From Malurus cyaneus samueli (lineage: Eukaryota > Chordata > Aves > Passeriformes > Maluridae): a stretch of DNA of 64,000 nt. Below are positions 23,452 to 34,055 of the stretch, piece by piece (position 1 is the first letter of the stretch; every line of letters begins with the position of its first letter). Position numbers and translations under genes: made by a program. The stretch covers positions 2,021,998 through 2,085,997 of the forward strand of contig CM019219.1 of assembly GCA_009741485.1 (NCBI GenBank). Reading direction: 5' to 3'. The notes below the pieces were generated by a model that made no database searches, was not told where the DNA came from, and saw only the letters and a program-made list of their open reading frames with translations.

Positions 23452-23580
23452 GTTAGTCTTTGTTTTGCCTGTTTTATTATTGCCTAATATTTATTCAAAG
23501 GTTAGTCTTCATTTTGCCTATTTTATTATGGCCTACTATGTATTCAAAGGTTAGTCTTTGGGGTTTTTTTTGCCTATTAT
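23440..23580 (+). repeat. 49-bp unit in three copies carrying the exon 2 splice donor
   Basis: The sequence TATTCAAAGGTTAGTCTT occurs at three positions exactly 49 bp apart, with GT donors at 23452, 23501 and 23550. The rest of the unit (T-rich, GCCTATTTTATTATGCC-like) is similar but diverging, and the third copy is interrupted by GGGGTTTTTTTT. Copy 1 is the true exon 2 end; copies 2 and 3 lie in the intron. Reading past the first donor meets an in-frame TAA at 23485, so use of the second or third donor would truncate the protein. Confidence 0.9.
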
Positions 23581-23794
23581 TTTGCTCTGAGGTGTGTAAC
23601 CCTTTAAAGGCTGTAGGGGGAATTCAATGCAGCTCCATCACACAGGTTATGAGAGTTTTTTTCTGTTATTGTTGCCAGTTGTCTAAAATTATTGCTTATT
23701 GAATTTAAGAAACAGATAAGGTTTTTGGTTGGAATGAATGCCTTTTCAAGCAGAGGTGCATTATTTCTGATGGCAGAAATGAAAGTTTAAAGTG

Positions 23795-23831
23795 AAATAA
23801 TAATAATAACAACAACAACAATAATAATAAA
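23795..23831. repeat. (AAT)n/(AAC)n microsatellite
   Basis: AATAATAATAACAACAACAA is followed by further AAT units. It is a compound trinucleotide microsatellite in intron 2. Confidence 0.9.
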
Positions 23832-26029
23832 AGAATAAATAATCTCATTGCTTGAGATACCATCATGCAACAGCAAAACAGCCCAAAAACTGAGGCAGGG
23901 CAAGCACACCAAACAGGTTTGTTTGAGCAAATATGGTCTGACAGAGGAACTTTAAGGACTGGTGTAAATGTTACTGTGTTGGCTGCAACCTGAGGTATTA
24001 TCTGGACTTATTTATCCCATGGGAGACCCCAAATTCCATCCCCTGTGCTGGCTGGGAGTGAGGGGTGCCTCTCTCTCCACACTCTGCTTTCCCTTTGGGG
24101 AAGAATCTGCCCCTGGTTCTGAGCAGAGATTTTCTCCATTTTGACAGGCTCTGATAAGCTTCCCCTCTTTTTTCCCCTTGAACATTGTGGGTGATACAGG
24201 AAGCTGTTTTTAGGGAAAAAAGGCTGTTTTCTGTCTCTTTCTTGAAGTATGAAAGCAGTTTGGTGTTTATTATCACCAAACATATAAGAGGAATCTCCTG
24301 CCCAACATCTCAACTCAGGTCTGGTTTGATTCCAGCTCACTTTTTGTGCTGTTCTTTGAATTATCCGAATGAGGAGGGAAAAAAGGAAAGTTTTTAAATG
24401 AAAAAAAAAAAAGCCCAGAGAGCCAATTAGAAACAGCTTTCCTTCCTGATTGGGAAAGTGTTCCATGGAGAAATCCTGCTTGAGTGCTGCCACTGCTTGC
24501 AGGACACACTTTGGATCACACTGCTGATTGACACCAGTAGGTGTCAAAAGATATTTCAAAACAAGGGCTCTGACTTTCCAAAAAGCTTGTCTGGATTAAA
24601 ATTTTTCTTTCTTTTCCTCTGTCCCTTCCTAAATAGGGAAGAAGGGCCCGGTCCCAGTTCTGAGTGTCTGTGGTGATGAAAGGGATATGGGAGTGGGTGC
24701 AGAATGGCTTATCTCGGGGAGATAACGCAGATGGATCTATGTGCAACTCTATTTTTAGATCATTTAATTAGAAACAGGCATTCTCCACAGAGAGAGAGGC
24801 CTTTTAGCTGCTCACTGCAACTCTCTGAGAGAGTCACAGCAGAGTATCTTTCTGTGAGTAATGATAATGTGATTTATATCGTTAATTTGTTTCCCAGAAT
24901 TACTCTCAGTTTAAGATGAACACTAGAAAAGATTTGTGGCTTGGTAGAAAAGATCCACGTGCTGTATCAGCACTTTTTTTTTCCCCTCTTTGAATATTTC
25001 TTTTCCATGGAAACTTATAAATTAAACACACAAAAGTGCACATCAGGCTGTGGGAAGAACAACAGCTTTGCTGGTGGAGGAGAGGAGTAATGAATAGCTT
25101 GTCACATAAATATTGATCAAAAGCACCCAAGTTAAATACTGCTGTATTTGATGGCTAAATAGGATCTATTGTTCTTCAACTAGTTTCCAAGTGTTCCTCT
25201 GTTTTATTTTAATTGTGTGTGAAGTTTAAAGAAGTACGTACTAACGGGGGAATGGTATTGCAATGGAATAGATGGTGAAATAAATAATGGGGTGGCCATA
25301 AAAACGCCAAAGTATTAAAGTTATTTGTGTACAGATAATTGCCTGGCAATGACGGCCCCATTCCCCAACCCTTTAACTGTAAATACTCCTGCTCAACAAT
25401 TAGTCCCTGGGAAAGCACACTCATCATTTAGTGCAGCTCTCTCTCCCATCTTGCAGATAAAGCTGTCCTTTTATTTACCCCGGCGGTATCTGTTGGAATC
25501 TCTCGCTTGGAATCTGTCAGGAATGATTATTAAGCTAATGACTTTCTGGTTGAGGGCTGACTGTGTACACTGTGCAGAGCAGGAGCAAAAAAATCAGAGC
25601 TAATTCACACTGTCTAATGGCACAAACTCACAGAACTGCTCAGTAAATTCCACTTACTGAGGAAAAAAAAAAAAAGAAAATTTGCTTAGCTGTAAGCAGG
25701 TTTTACTTTAATACACTCGGAATGTGCTTTTTCAAGGACATCTAATGATTTAGGTGCTTCCTGAGAAAGTTCAAATTGATGAGAGGCAAGCACCAGTTTT
25801 AAATTCAGACATGTCATTAAATTATATTGAAAGAATTTGGGGTTCCCTGGGTGTAAACTGAGTGTTTTGTTTCTGGAGAGGAAGTTATCTATTTTGTCTT
25901 CACCTTTCCCAACTCAAGTCAAAGCTCTGCAGGACCAAGGCCAGGATTTCATGATGCCATGAAATTTATTTCAGAAATGCTGCTGCTTTTCTCATATTTA
26001 AAAGTTGCCTGTGCTTATGCCAACACTTT

Positions 26030-26290
26030 TTATGGAATCATGGAATATTTTGAGCTGGAAAATACCCCCAGAGTCATCGAGTCCACCCTTTGGGTACCAC
26101 CAAATCAATTAAACCACAGCACTAAATGGCATCTTTGGTCATTTCTTTAAGACATCCAGGGATGGTGACTCCAGCACTGCCCTGGGGATGCCTGACCCAA
26201 AGCTTTACCACTCTTTCAGGGAAAATAAATTTCCAATATCCAACCTGAGCACAGCTTGGGGCCTTTTCCCCTTGTCCTGTCAGCATCCTG
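26030..26290 (-). mobile_element. CR1 LINE fragment, older subfamily
   Basis: ATGGAATCATGGAATATTTT, GTCATCGAGTCCACCC, CATCCAGGGATGGTGACTCC, CACTCTTTCAGGGAAAATAA, TTTCCAATATCCAACCTGAG and CCCCTTGTCCTGTCAGC occur in the order of the CR1 complement. The older type is shown by the GGGATGGTGACTCCA segment. It is moderately diverged but clearly aligned throughout. Confidence 0.88.
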
Positions 26291-27739
26291 TATAGGGAAG
26301 AACATTTCAAAAATAAAGTATAGATACTTAAGGGATGCTACTGTGGAACTACCTGAATATTTTTACAACTGTGTGATGCTGTTTGTTTAGTCAGGGGTTC
26401 TTAATATTTCTCTTGGCATATTTATTTTTTTTTAATTCAGAAAATTTATCCTTTTCAGTGGGAATATTTTAATGGTACCTATTTAAATTTAACTGTTATA
26501 ATATTCAGTTTCTACCCCTGAACAGGCTGCTAAAATTAGTGGCTGCTATTTTGAGTTTCCAGTTGTTGCTGCTCAGGAGGAGCAAACGCTGCATTTGTGG
26601 GTGTGGGGCAGAGGGATTGAGACCCTGAAGAGTTGTGCAGTGTTTCAAACAATAGCTGCCCACGTTCCCTGCAGATGTGATTTCCTCCTTCCCTCACATT
26701 TTGTGTGCACTGCAGCATGTGTTGATAGCTCATTATACACTCGAGCTCCAGTTGTCCTTCCACTTCTCTTTTTTCATTTGCTCAGCACTTTGCGTTCTGT
26801 TGGTTTCCACCCCCCACCTCAGCGCTTGCTTTACACACGCCAGGGTTGGGCTCTATTTTTCTTCAATTTTCCTAAGCTTTGAAGGAAATCATTTCATTTT
26901 ATATCATTTAAGTGCAGCAAAAAGCCTCTTTCCACCCCCCCTCCATATTTCCAGCCGAATATTTTTCTCCCAAACTTGGCTGGAGGCTCGCAAATCAAGC
27001 CAAGTTCGATGCGAGTTTGGGTAAGTGATGTTTTAGCACACAGAACACTTTTTAGGGAAGATTTTCACAAGACCATCTGTTTGGCTGCTGCCTTTCTCCT
27101 CACACCCTGTCAGGGACACCCAGGGCTCGGTGTGTGCCAGATCCCTGCAGCACAGGAGCTCGGGGTCAGGTAATATCAGCGGCGTTGTTCCGGAGCTTGG
27201 AGCTCATCCTGCTTTGTGGAGAGACCAGAGCAATGAATGGAAAATGGAAATGTTTCAGCTGGGCATCGAGGGGTTTTTTGCTTCATTTCTGTGCTTCAAA
27301 GGTCATCAGAGTGGGCATGGCAAAGCTGGAGTGCTGGAGGTGGCACTGCCCTGGGCTGGCATTTGTGCTCCCATAGTGTCACACCCATTAGTGGGGCTGG
27401 CGTTGTACCCAGGGACTGGGAAATGCAGCAAATTCCTGGGAAATTCCTGGGAAATGGAAAGGGTTTTGTGAGGATTTGGTGTGATCAGTTCTGCAGGTGA
27501 ACACAGAGAGCTCTGGATGTGGCATCAGTTACTCAGGTGTGGGGTTTTCTCCAGTCTTGGATGTGGTGCCATTTTTGGTGCCTGCAAGGACTCAGAGATG
27601 ATCAGGACCAAGTGCTCTGAAAGGTTCAATCCTCTGAATTTTCTAAAAGTCCATGAGCAAGTCAGGTGCAGCATTCTTTACTGGGGGATATTGTACATAT
27701 TTTGATGCCTATGTATCTTCTTTTGGAATTCTGATCTCT

Positions 27740-28060
27740 GGATCTGTCCAAGTCCAATATTAAATAATATGAAATTAATATTTTATAGATAATTCTTTTA
27801 TAATATACAATGGTATTTATTATGTTATATATAGTTATATAACATACATAATATTTATATATATTAAAATATAGGTATAATTATATATTATAATATACAA
27901 TTATACATTATTATGTTATATATTATTATAAAAAAATATGTTATAGATAATATATATTCATGTATAATTAGTTTTTAATAATTAAATTTATTATTATTAT
28001 GTCATTGAGTGTATATAAATTATATATAAATTTTAAATTAATATTAGTGCTCCAGTCAGG
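27740..28060. repeat. A+T-rich low-complexity region
   Basis: About 300 bp is nearly pure A and T (TATATAGTTATATAACATAC, ATAATATATATTCATGTATA and similar). There is no regular period and no gene. It can form weak hairpins because TATA words are self-complementary. Confidence 0.9.
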
Positions 28061-29659
28061 ATGCAGCTGCCATTCACAGAGGTAAATTGGAATGCAGCTG
28101 GACCTGGGCAGGTATTTGAGGAGCTGGAGCTGAGTGTGGCTCCTGAAAAACCAACTGAGAAGGTGGAAGGTGCTGAAATGCTTGAACTGGCTTTGGGTTT
28201 GCGAGCAGCCAGCCCAGGTTGCTTTTAAACTATGCAGTGAATTTGAATTTTGATGTTAAATTTGGGGGATGTGTAAATCAATGAGTGAAGTTTGTGGTGT
28301 GATTTCCTTAAAACAATTAACAGTGATAAAGGATTCACACAATGGACCTGTCAATGTGTCAGACCCTTAATCCCCTTGGACTGCTGTGACTTTCATGTGA
28401 CCCTTAAAATGCTGTCACTGACCCCAATATACAAAAATAGATCAGAAAATCCACTTCTCCCCTGCCCTGCAGAGAGTGAGCCCTCCTGCTCTGTGTCTCC
28501 CCAACCCCAAAAGATTGGGGTTCTGTTGGGGTGAGGGACAAGCAGAGGGAAAGAAAGGTGCTCACAGTGGGCAGAGAGGATGGCAAGACCTGCAGGGTAT
28601 TCCCAGCTAAGACTGCAACACCAGGACCTTCTAAATCCAAATAAATCAGGAATTCTTCTCCCCTTGAGGGAGGGGGCAGTGGATCCAGGGAACTGCAGCT
28701 CTGCTTTGCCAAGGCCAAGTTTTCAAAGCCAGACTCTGAGCTCTTGTGAATCCTCTTCCTTCCTTTGCCTGGGCTGGAATAAATCAGGGTTGCAAATTGA
28801 AATCCTAAAGAAGGGTTTTAAAGAAAAGGGAAGAAAGAAAGATGAGAAGGCAGAGCTCCTTTTCTTGTAGCAACACTCTTTTTTTTCTTTCTTGGTGTTA
28901 TGTTATGCTTTGAATATAAACTCCAGCAGTGAAATGCGAAGATAAAGATGAAAGCCAGCTATAAAATATATATTTAGACCATATTTCTTCTGGTTTTTAA
29001 GTGTACACTTGTCACAGCTGGGAAGGTTGTGCATGTGAAGTGGCAGAGGATTTCCATTTCTCGCTGCTTGGCATGCACTGCATCTCCTGAAGGAGCAGCT
29101 TTTGCATTCCTGCCTGCCCCATTCCCAAGCATTGTGCTCAGGAGCAAACATCAGAATCCTGATTATTTGTGTGGAATTCTGGGCGCTGATTGTGTGAATC
29201 TCAGTGTGAAATTCTCTGCTGTCTCTGGAAGTATCATCAGCTCTGACAGCTGTTGGTTATCTTTGTGATTCTCCAGATTTATCACAGATATTGGCTGTTA
29301 CACTGATGCTTTTCACCTTTTTGCATTTTTTTTCATGCCTTCACTGGAAGACTCTAATTCAACACCTGCTGAAATAGGGATTTTTTGCCATTGGGACAAA
29401 ATAGCATTGGCAGGAACAGGAAATAACTTCAAATTTGTTAAAAAACTGCTGTAATAACGCTGGAGGTTCAACAACACATTGGGAGCTGCCAAGCAGGGAT
29501 GGGCCTTTCTTGCTTGAGCCTAATTTTGTTCTTGCAGCACTGAAAACTGGCAGAAGGGCCAAAGTCAGTCAGAGCCCCATGTTTTATCCAGAGTTTTGGT
29601 CTCAGTTTCATTAGGAACTCACTGGGGCATCAGTAGAGAGGCTGGATCAGCATTCTGGC

Positions 29660-29805
29660 AGAATCCTGGGAAGGTTTGGGTTGGAAGGGACCTTAAAGCC
29701 CATCCAGTCCCTTTCCTTTTCCATGGGCAGGGACACCTTGCACCATCCCAGGGTGCTCCAAGCCCAAATTCCAGCCTGGCCTTGGACACTTCCAGGGATC
29801 TTCAC
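29660..29805 (-). mobile_element. CR1 LINE 3' fragment
   Basis: GAATCCTGGGAAGGTTTGGG, TTGGAAGGGACCTTAAAGCC, CATGGGCAGGGACACCTTGC, CCATCCCAGGGTGCTCCAAG and CCTGGCCTTGGACACTTCCA in order show a minus-strand CR1, truncated after the ACTTCCAGGGAT word. Confidence 0.9.
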
Positions 29806-29929
29806 TTCTCTGCCCACCCTCCCAGGGCAGATCTCTGTGCTGGTTCCTATTTCCCCTCTCGGCTGCAACTCTGGTGTGACTCTTTTAGGGTTTGATGTGA
29901 CCCTTATGAGAGATAATTAATTTAGAGCT

Positions 29930-30260
29930 CAGTGCTTTCCAGAGCAAACCCATTCAAGTTTATTTCATAACTGGCGTAGCCTTCGTGCAAGTGATAATTG
30001 TTTATATTCCCTTCCACCGAGCCTCCTGCTGCTCTTTTTCATTTGAAATAATTACCCAAGTTTAGACTTCCAGACAATTGCATTAAGGGGAATCACACAG
30101 CGCTGCTTCAGCAAGGCTTTGAAGGCTGAGAGGACAGCTTTTAGGGCTCTTTGACATGGTTGTTTTACATATCTTGAGAGAGAGGGAGGCATAAGCAGGA
30201 TTTATAGCGCTCTCCATATTTTTTATGACTCATGAGCATGGGCTATAAGAGGCAGAGCTG
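29930..30260. promoter_or_regulatory. Candidate intronic regulatory block
   Basis: The block is repeat-free and motif-dense, with an AP-1 type TGACTCA at 30227-30233, a CArG-like CCATATTTTTTATG just before it, and several TAATT/ATAATT homeodomain-type words. No coding frame is seen. Conservation cannot be tested here, so a regulatory role is inference. Confidence 0.25.
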
Positions 30261-30600
30261 TGTCATCAGCTGGGAATGCATCTTGGCACGGGTAGAGGAA
30301 CAGCTCTAATCCTCCACAACCTTCCCTGGGAGATCCTCTCCTTGAGCCTTTAATTAATAACCTGGAAGTCATTAATTTAATAGCCTGGTAAACAATCTGA
30401 TATTTCTTTAGCTTTTTCCTGTACCCAGCCTTGTAGGGCCACTCCGAGGAGCAATTAGTGCAAATATGCTCTGTTATTTAATAACTCGTTTGTTTTATTA
30501 ATTTGGATCTGGTGTAAGTTTTGCATGGGCATGATCAGGGAGGGGAGCCTGGCACCTCCTCTGGCATCTGGGAACTTCTGTGTGTGGGTGAGCAAAAGCA

Positions 30601-31222
30601 GCTCAAAGCCTCCCCTCTCACCCCATCCAAGAGGGGGAAAACACTTTCCCTTCCTCCCACCCAACCTGATTTAAGCAATTGATCCAACTGATCATTTAAT
30701 TCATGACATCTTTTAGGAGCTCACACAGAAGCTCAAAGCCACCCCTCTCACCCCATCCAAGAAGAGGAAAACACCTTCCCTTCCTCCCACCTAACCTTGT
30801 TTGACCAATTGATCCATCTGATCATTTAATTCATGGCATTTTTTAGAAATGTTGGCAGATCCTGGTTCTAGGCGCTTTTAAGAGCTCACACAGCAACTCA
30901 AAGCCATTCTTTTCACCCCATGCAAGAGGAGGAAAATGCTTTCCCTTTCTCCCACCCAACCTCATTTAACCAACTGATCTATTAATTCATGACATCTTTT
31001 AGAAATGTTGGCAGATCCTGGTTCCAGGGACTTGCAAGGAGCTCACACAGCAGCTCAAAGTCACCCCTCTCACCCCATCCAAGAAGAGGAAAACACCTTC
31101 CCTTCCTTCCACCCAACCTCATTTAACCAACTGATCCATCTGATCATTTAATTAATGACATTTTTTAGAAATGTTGGTGGGTCCTGGTTCCAGGCACTTT
31201 TAGGAGCTCACACAGCAGCTCC
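30601..31222. repeat. Four-unit tandem repeat, about 160 bp per unit
   Basis: Units start near 30601, 30731, 30896 and 31053. Each opens with (G)CTCAAAG(CC), then CACCCCATCCAAGA, GGAAAACACCTTCCC, ATTTAACCAACTGATC and AATTCATGACATCTTTTAG, and ends with GAGCTCACACAGCAGCTC. The first unit lacks the roughly 35 bp starting GAAATGTTGGCAGATCCTGG that the later three carry. Units differ by many point changes, so the array is not recent. No open frame persists through the units. Confidence 0.92.
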
Positions 31223-31810
31223 AGGGCTGAGAAATTCCTGGAGCTGGGACCACCCATAGGAACTCTGTGCTGGTGACTGAGTGGGGAGAATTCTCTCCGT
31301 GTGCCCTGGTTGCAGTGAGATGTTCTAGGATTCAGTTCCTGCCTGAGTCATTTGGGCATTTTGGGAAGCATTGAGCAACTGGGATTAATCCCAGAAAAGA
31401 GAACATTTCGGTTTTTAGCACTTTTGTGTGAGGGTTTCTCTCAGGTATTCCTGGATGTGATGGATGTTTGTTCAAACAGAAAATGGAGAGCTTTCTGTGA
31501 GGAGAACCCACAGACACCTCCTGCTCTCCTGGGGCTCTGCACCCTTCCACAGGGTGGAATTGCTGTTCCTGAGCTCAGCTGCTGCAGGAATTCTGTCATA
31601 TTTGGCCAGGAGAGATCCCAATAGAGCAGCAGGGAGCTCTGCCTCCGGTACCCCCCAGCTCCTGCCAGCCCCGTGTCCAGAGGCTCTGCAGAGCTTTGGT
31701 TGTGACCCATAGCTATGAGGTAGTGTCTCACATCTGAGACACTCCAGCAATCCTCCAGCAGATCATGGGGGCTGAAGCAATTCACTTTTAAACTTTTCAC
31801 ACTGGAATTT

Positions 31811-31828
31811 AAAAAAAAAAAAAAAAAA
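31811..31828. repeat. Poly-A tract of 18 bases
   Basis: An A run is followed by CAACAAAAAAACCCACCC. It could be the tail of a retroposed sequence, but no parent element is recognisable beside it. Confidence 0.8.
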
Positions 31829-33432
31829 CAACAAAAAAACCCACCCTCACGAACAAACAGATCACACTCGCTGCAATAAAATGGGGGAAAAAATATTTTG
31901 ATCTTAATGCTGCAGCTCATGCTAGCGACCCTTTAATGTGGCATTAAAATCTAAACCCGAGTTCCTGCCTTGTGCTGGGTTTGTGAAGTGCTTGTACCGA
32001 GGCATTTTCATATTGAATTAATTTAGCTTGTGCTTGGCTATTTCACGTCTCTTGCAGCAGATCTTGCGAGTGTAAGGTATGAATTTCAGTGCTGGATTAA
32101 AAGAATGCTTTGCTTTCCAGCTCTGAACATGTGATCAGTTTGGGGGTTTTTTTACAGGCAGAAGGAGAATCTCCCTTGTTCCTAATTCCTATTGTGAGTC
32201 CCTGAGTCAGAGTGAACTCCAGGCTCGAGCAGACTCTGTCCCCCTAAATGTCCTTGGTACCCAAAGTGTGCAGCTCCTGCAAAAGTCCTTTGGGTTGGAC
32301 TTGTAACAGCAGAAAAACTTGGGGTTTTTCCAAGGACTGAGTCCTCTGAGCAGGGAAACCGTGAGCTGCTGACATATTTTGTGATGAAGTTCCTTATTTC
32401 AGAAATTGAGTTGTTCTCAGTGTGTATTTTAGGGATGAAGAAGTAAATTTAGCTGGTCAATCCACTGAGTCCTACAGCTAACAAGCCTGATGCCTTTGTT
32501 GTTGAATTATAATTCTATTTCAATATGATTTACTGGAGCCCCAGTTGATTTATCTCTTCTATAGGAATATTTCTCATTTTTCAGCACCGTAATGAGAAGT
32601 CAGAGAGGTTATACGCAGTTTAAAGCCTGATAAAAAAATAATTAGGATTGATAATAAAGCTTTTTTAAATGCAGCAGGGATATCTTGACAATAAAAGGCT
32701 TTCAGGGTGTTGCTATTTTTCTAGAAATCAAATGACTGCCAAAAAAACTCTGCCAGCTGCTTTCAAAAAAGCCTGTGTAGATGAGGTAAAAATTATCTGT
32801 ATCATTTTGATATTGCAGCAGCAACTTTGTGCTCAGTTTCTATCTGGTGGAAATTGTGTGTCCCTCTGGTGGGCTGGGCTGCCTTCCCTCAAGGACACGG
32901 TTCTGATGTGAAACGGAGCCTTTTTGGGGCTGAATGCTGTGATTTGAGCCTGGCAGAGATGGGGGAACTTGGAGAGGCTGGGATGGGTTGTCAAACCAGG
33001 GTCCTGTCCCTCCTGTCCCACACCAGTCCTGTCCCACAGCAGCTGTGTCAGGCTCTGTTCCATCCCCAGCTCAGTCCCTGCCCTTCCATCCTTTCCCATG
33101 TTCTGGGATGTGACTCTGCTGTTTCCTCTAAAGCCAGAGTCACGCTCAGGAAATGAAATTCTCCTCATCCTGCCCTCGTTCCTCTGCACTTGCCGTGGCT
33201 CCTGCTTTAGGATCAGCTTTATTTTGCTCCTCCTGCGTGACCTTGTTCCCCCTTCCTCCTCTGGCCCTCTCCTCCTGCAGGGTGGTTCCTTGGCAGGGTT
33301 CATCTCCTTGTTTGTTCCTTCTCTCTCTGCTGACCACATCCTTTGAGGAGCATTCCCTGCACAAAAATGGTTCTTTTTGGGGTGAAGCTGCCAAGCCCTT
33401 CCCAGCCAGTCATCACTGTCTGGAGGGATTCC

Positions 33433-34055
33433 TGAATCACGGAACGGTTTGGGCTGGAAGGGATCTGAAAGTTTATCTTCTTCCGTCTCAGTCCATCTCA
33501 TTCCATCTCAGTTTATCTCCTTCAATCTCAGTCCATCTCAATCCATCTCCTTCCATCATCTCCTTCCATCATCTCCTTCCATCATCTCCTTCCATCATCT
33601 CCTTCCATCATCTCCTTCCATCATCTCCTTCCATCATCTCCTTCCATCATCTCCTTCCATCATCATCTCCTTCCATCATCATCTCCTTCCATCATCATCT
33701 CCTTCCATCATCTCCTTCCATCATCTCCTTCCATCATCTCCTTCCATCATCTCTCCTTCCATCATCATCTCCTTCCAATCATCATCTCCTTCCATCATCT
33801 CCTTCCATCATCTCCTTCCATCATCATCTCCTTCCATCATCATCTCCTTCCATCATCATCTCCTTCCATCATCATCTCCTTCCATCATCATCTCCTTCCA
33901 TCATCATCTCCTTCCATCATCTCCGTCCACCTCTGTCCATCTCATTCCATCCTCTCCATGGCCAGGGTCACCTTCCACCATCCCAGGTGGCTCCAACCTG
34001 GCCTTGAACGCTCCAGGAATGGGGCAGCCACAACTCCAGCTCCTTCTGAGGGGCA
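33433..34055 (-). mobile_element. CR1 LINE interrupted by an expanded minisatellite
   Basis: The CR1 3' end is at 33433-33478 (GAACGGTTTGGGCTGGAAGG, then GATCTGAAAG) and the continuation is at about 33950-34055 (CCATGGCCAGGGTCACCTTC, CACCATCCCAGGTGGCTCCA, CCTGGCCTTGAACGCTCCAG). The two parts are consecutive in an intact element. The roughly 470 bp between them is a CTCCTTCCATCAT minisatellite sitting where other copies here carry a few CCATC repeats. The element is on the minus strand. Confidence 0.88.
33478..33950. repeat. 13/16-bp CTCCTTCCATCAT minisatellite
   Basis: Over 30 copies of CTCCTTCCATCAT are present. Many carry an extra CAT, giving a 16-bp unit, and the two lengths occur in blocks. 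Degenerate starting units (GTCCATCTCA, ATTCCATCTCA) lie at the left edge and CTCCGTCCACCTCTGTCCAT at the right. The array opens two long plus-strand frames encoding Ser/His/Pro/Leu repeats, which are artefacts of the repeat and not a gene. Confidence 0.95.

Noticed and set aside
32833..33501. Minus-strand open frame of 222 codons
   Set aside because: It runs across the start of the CR1 into unique sequence, resembles no family I know, and the composition follows the C/T-rich DNA. Likely chance.
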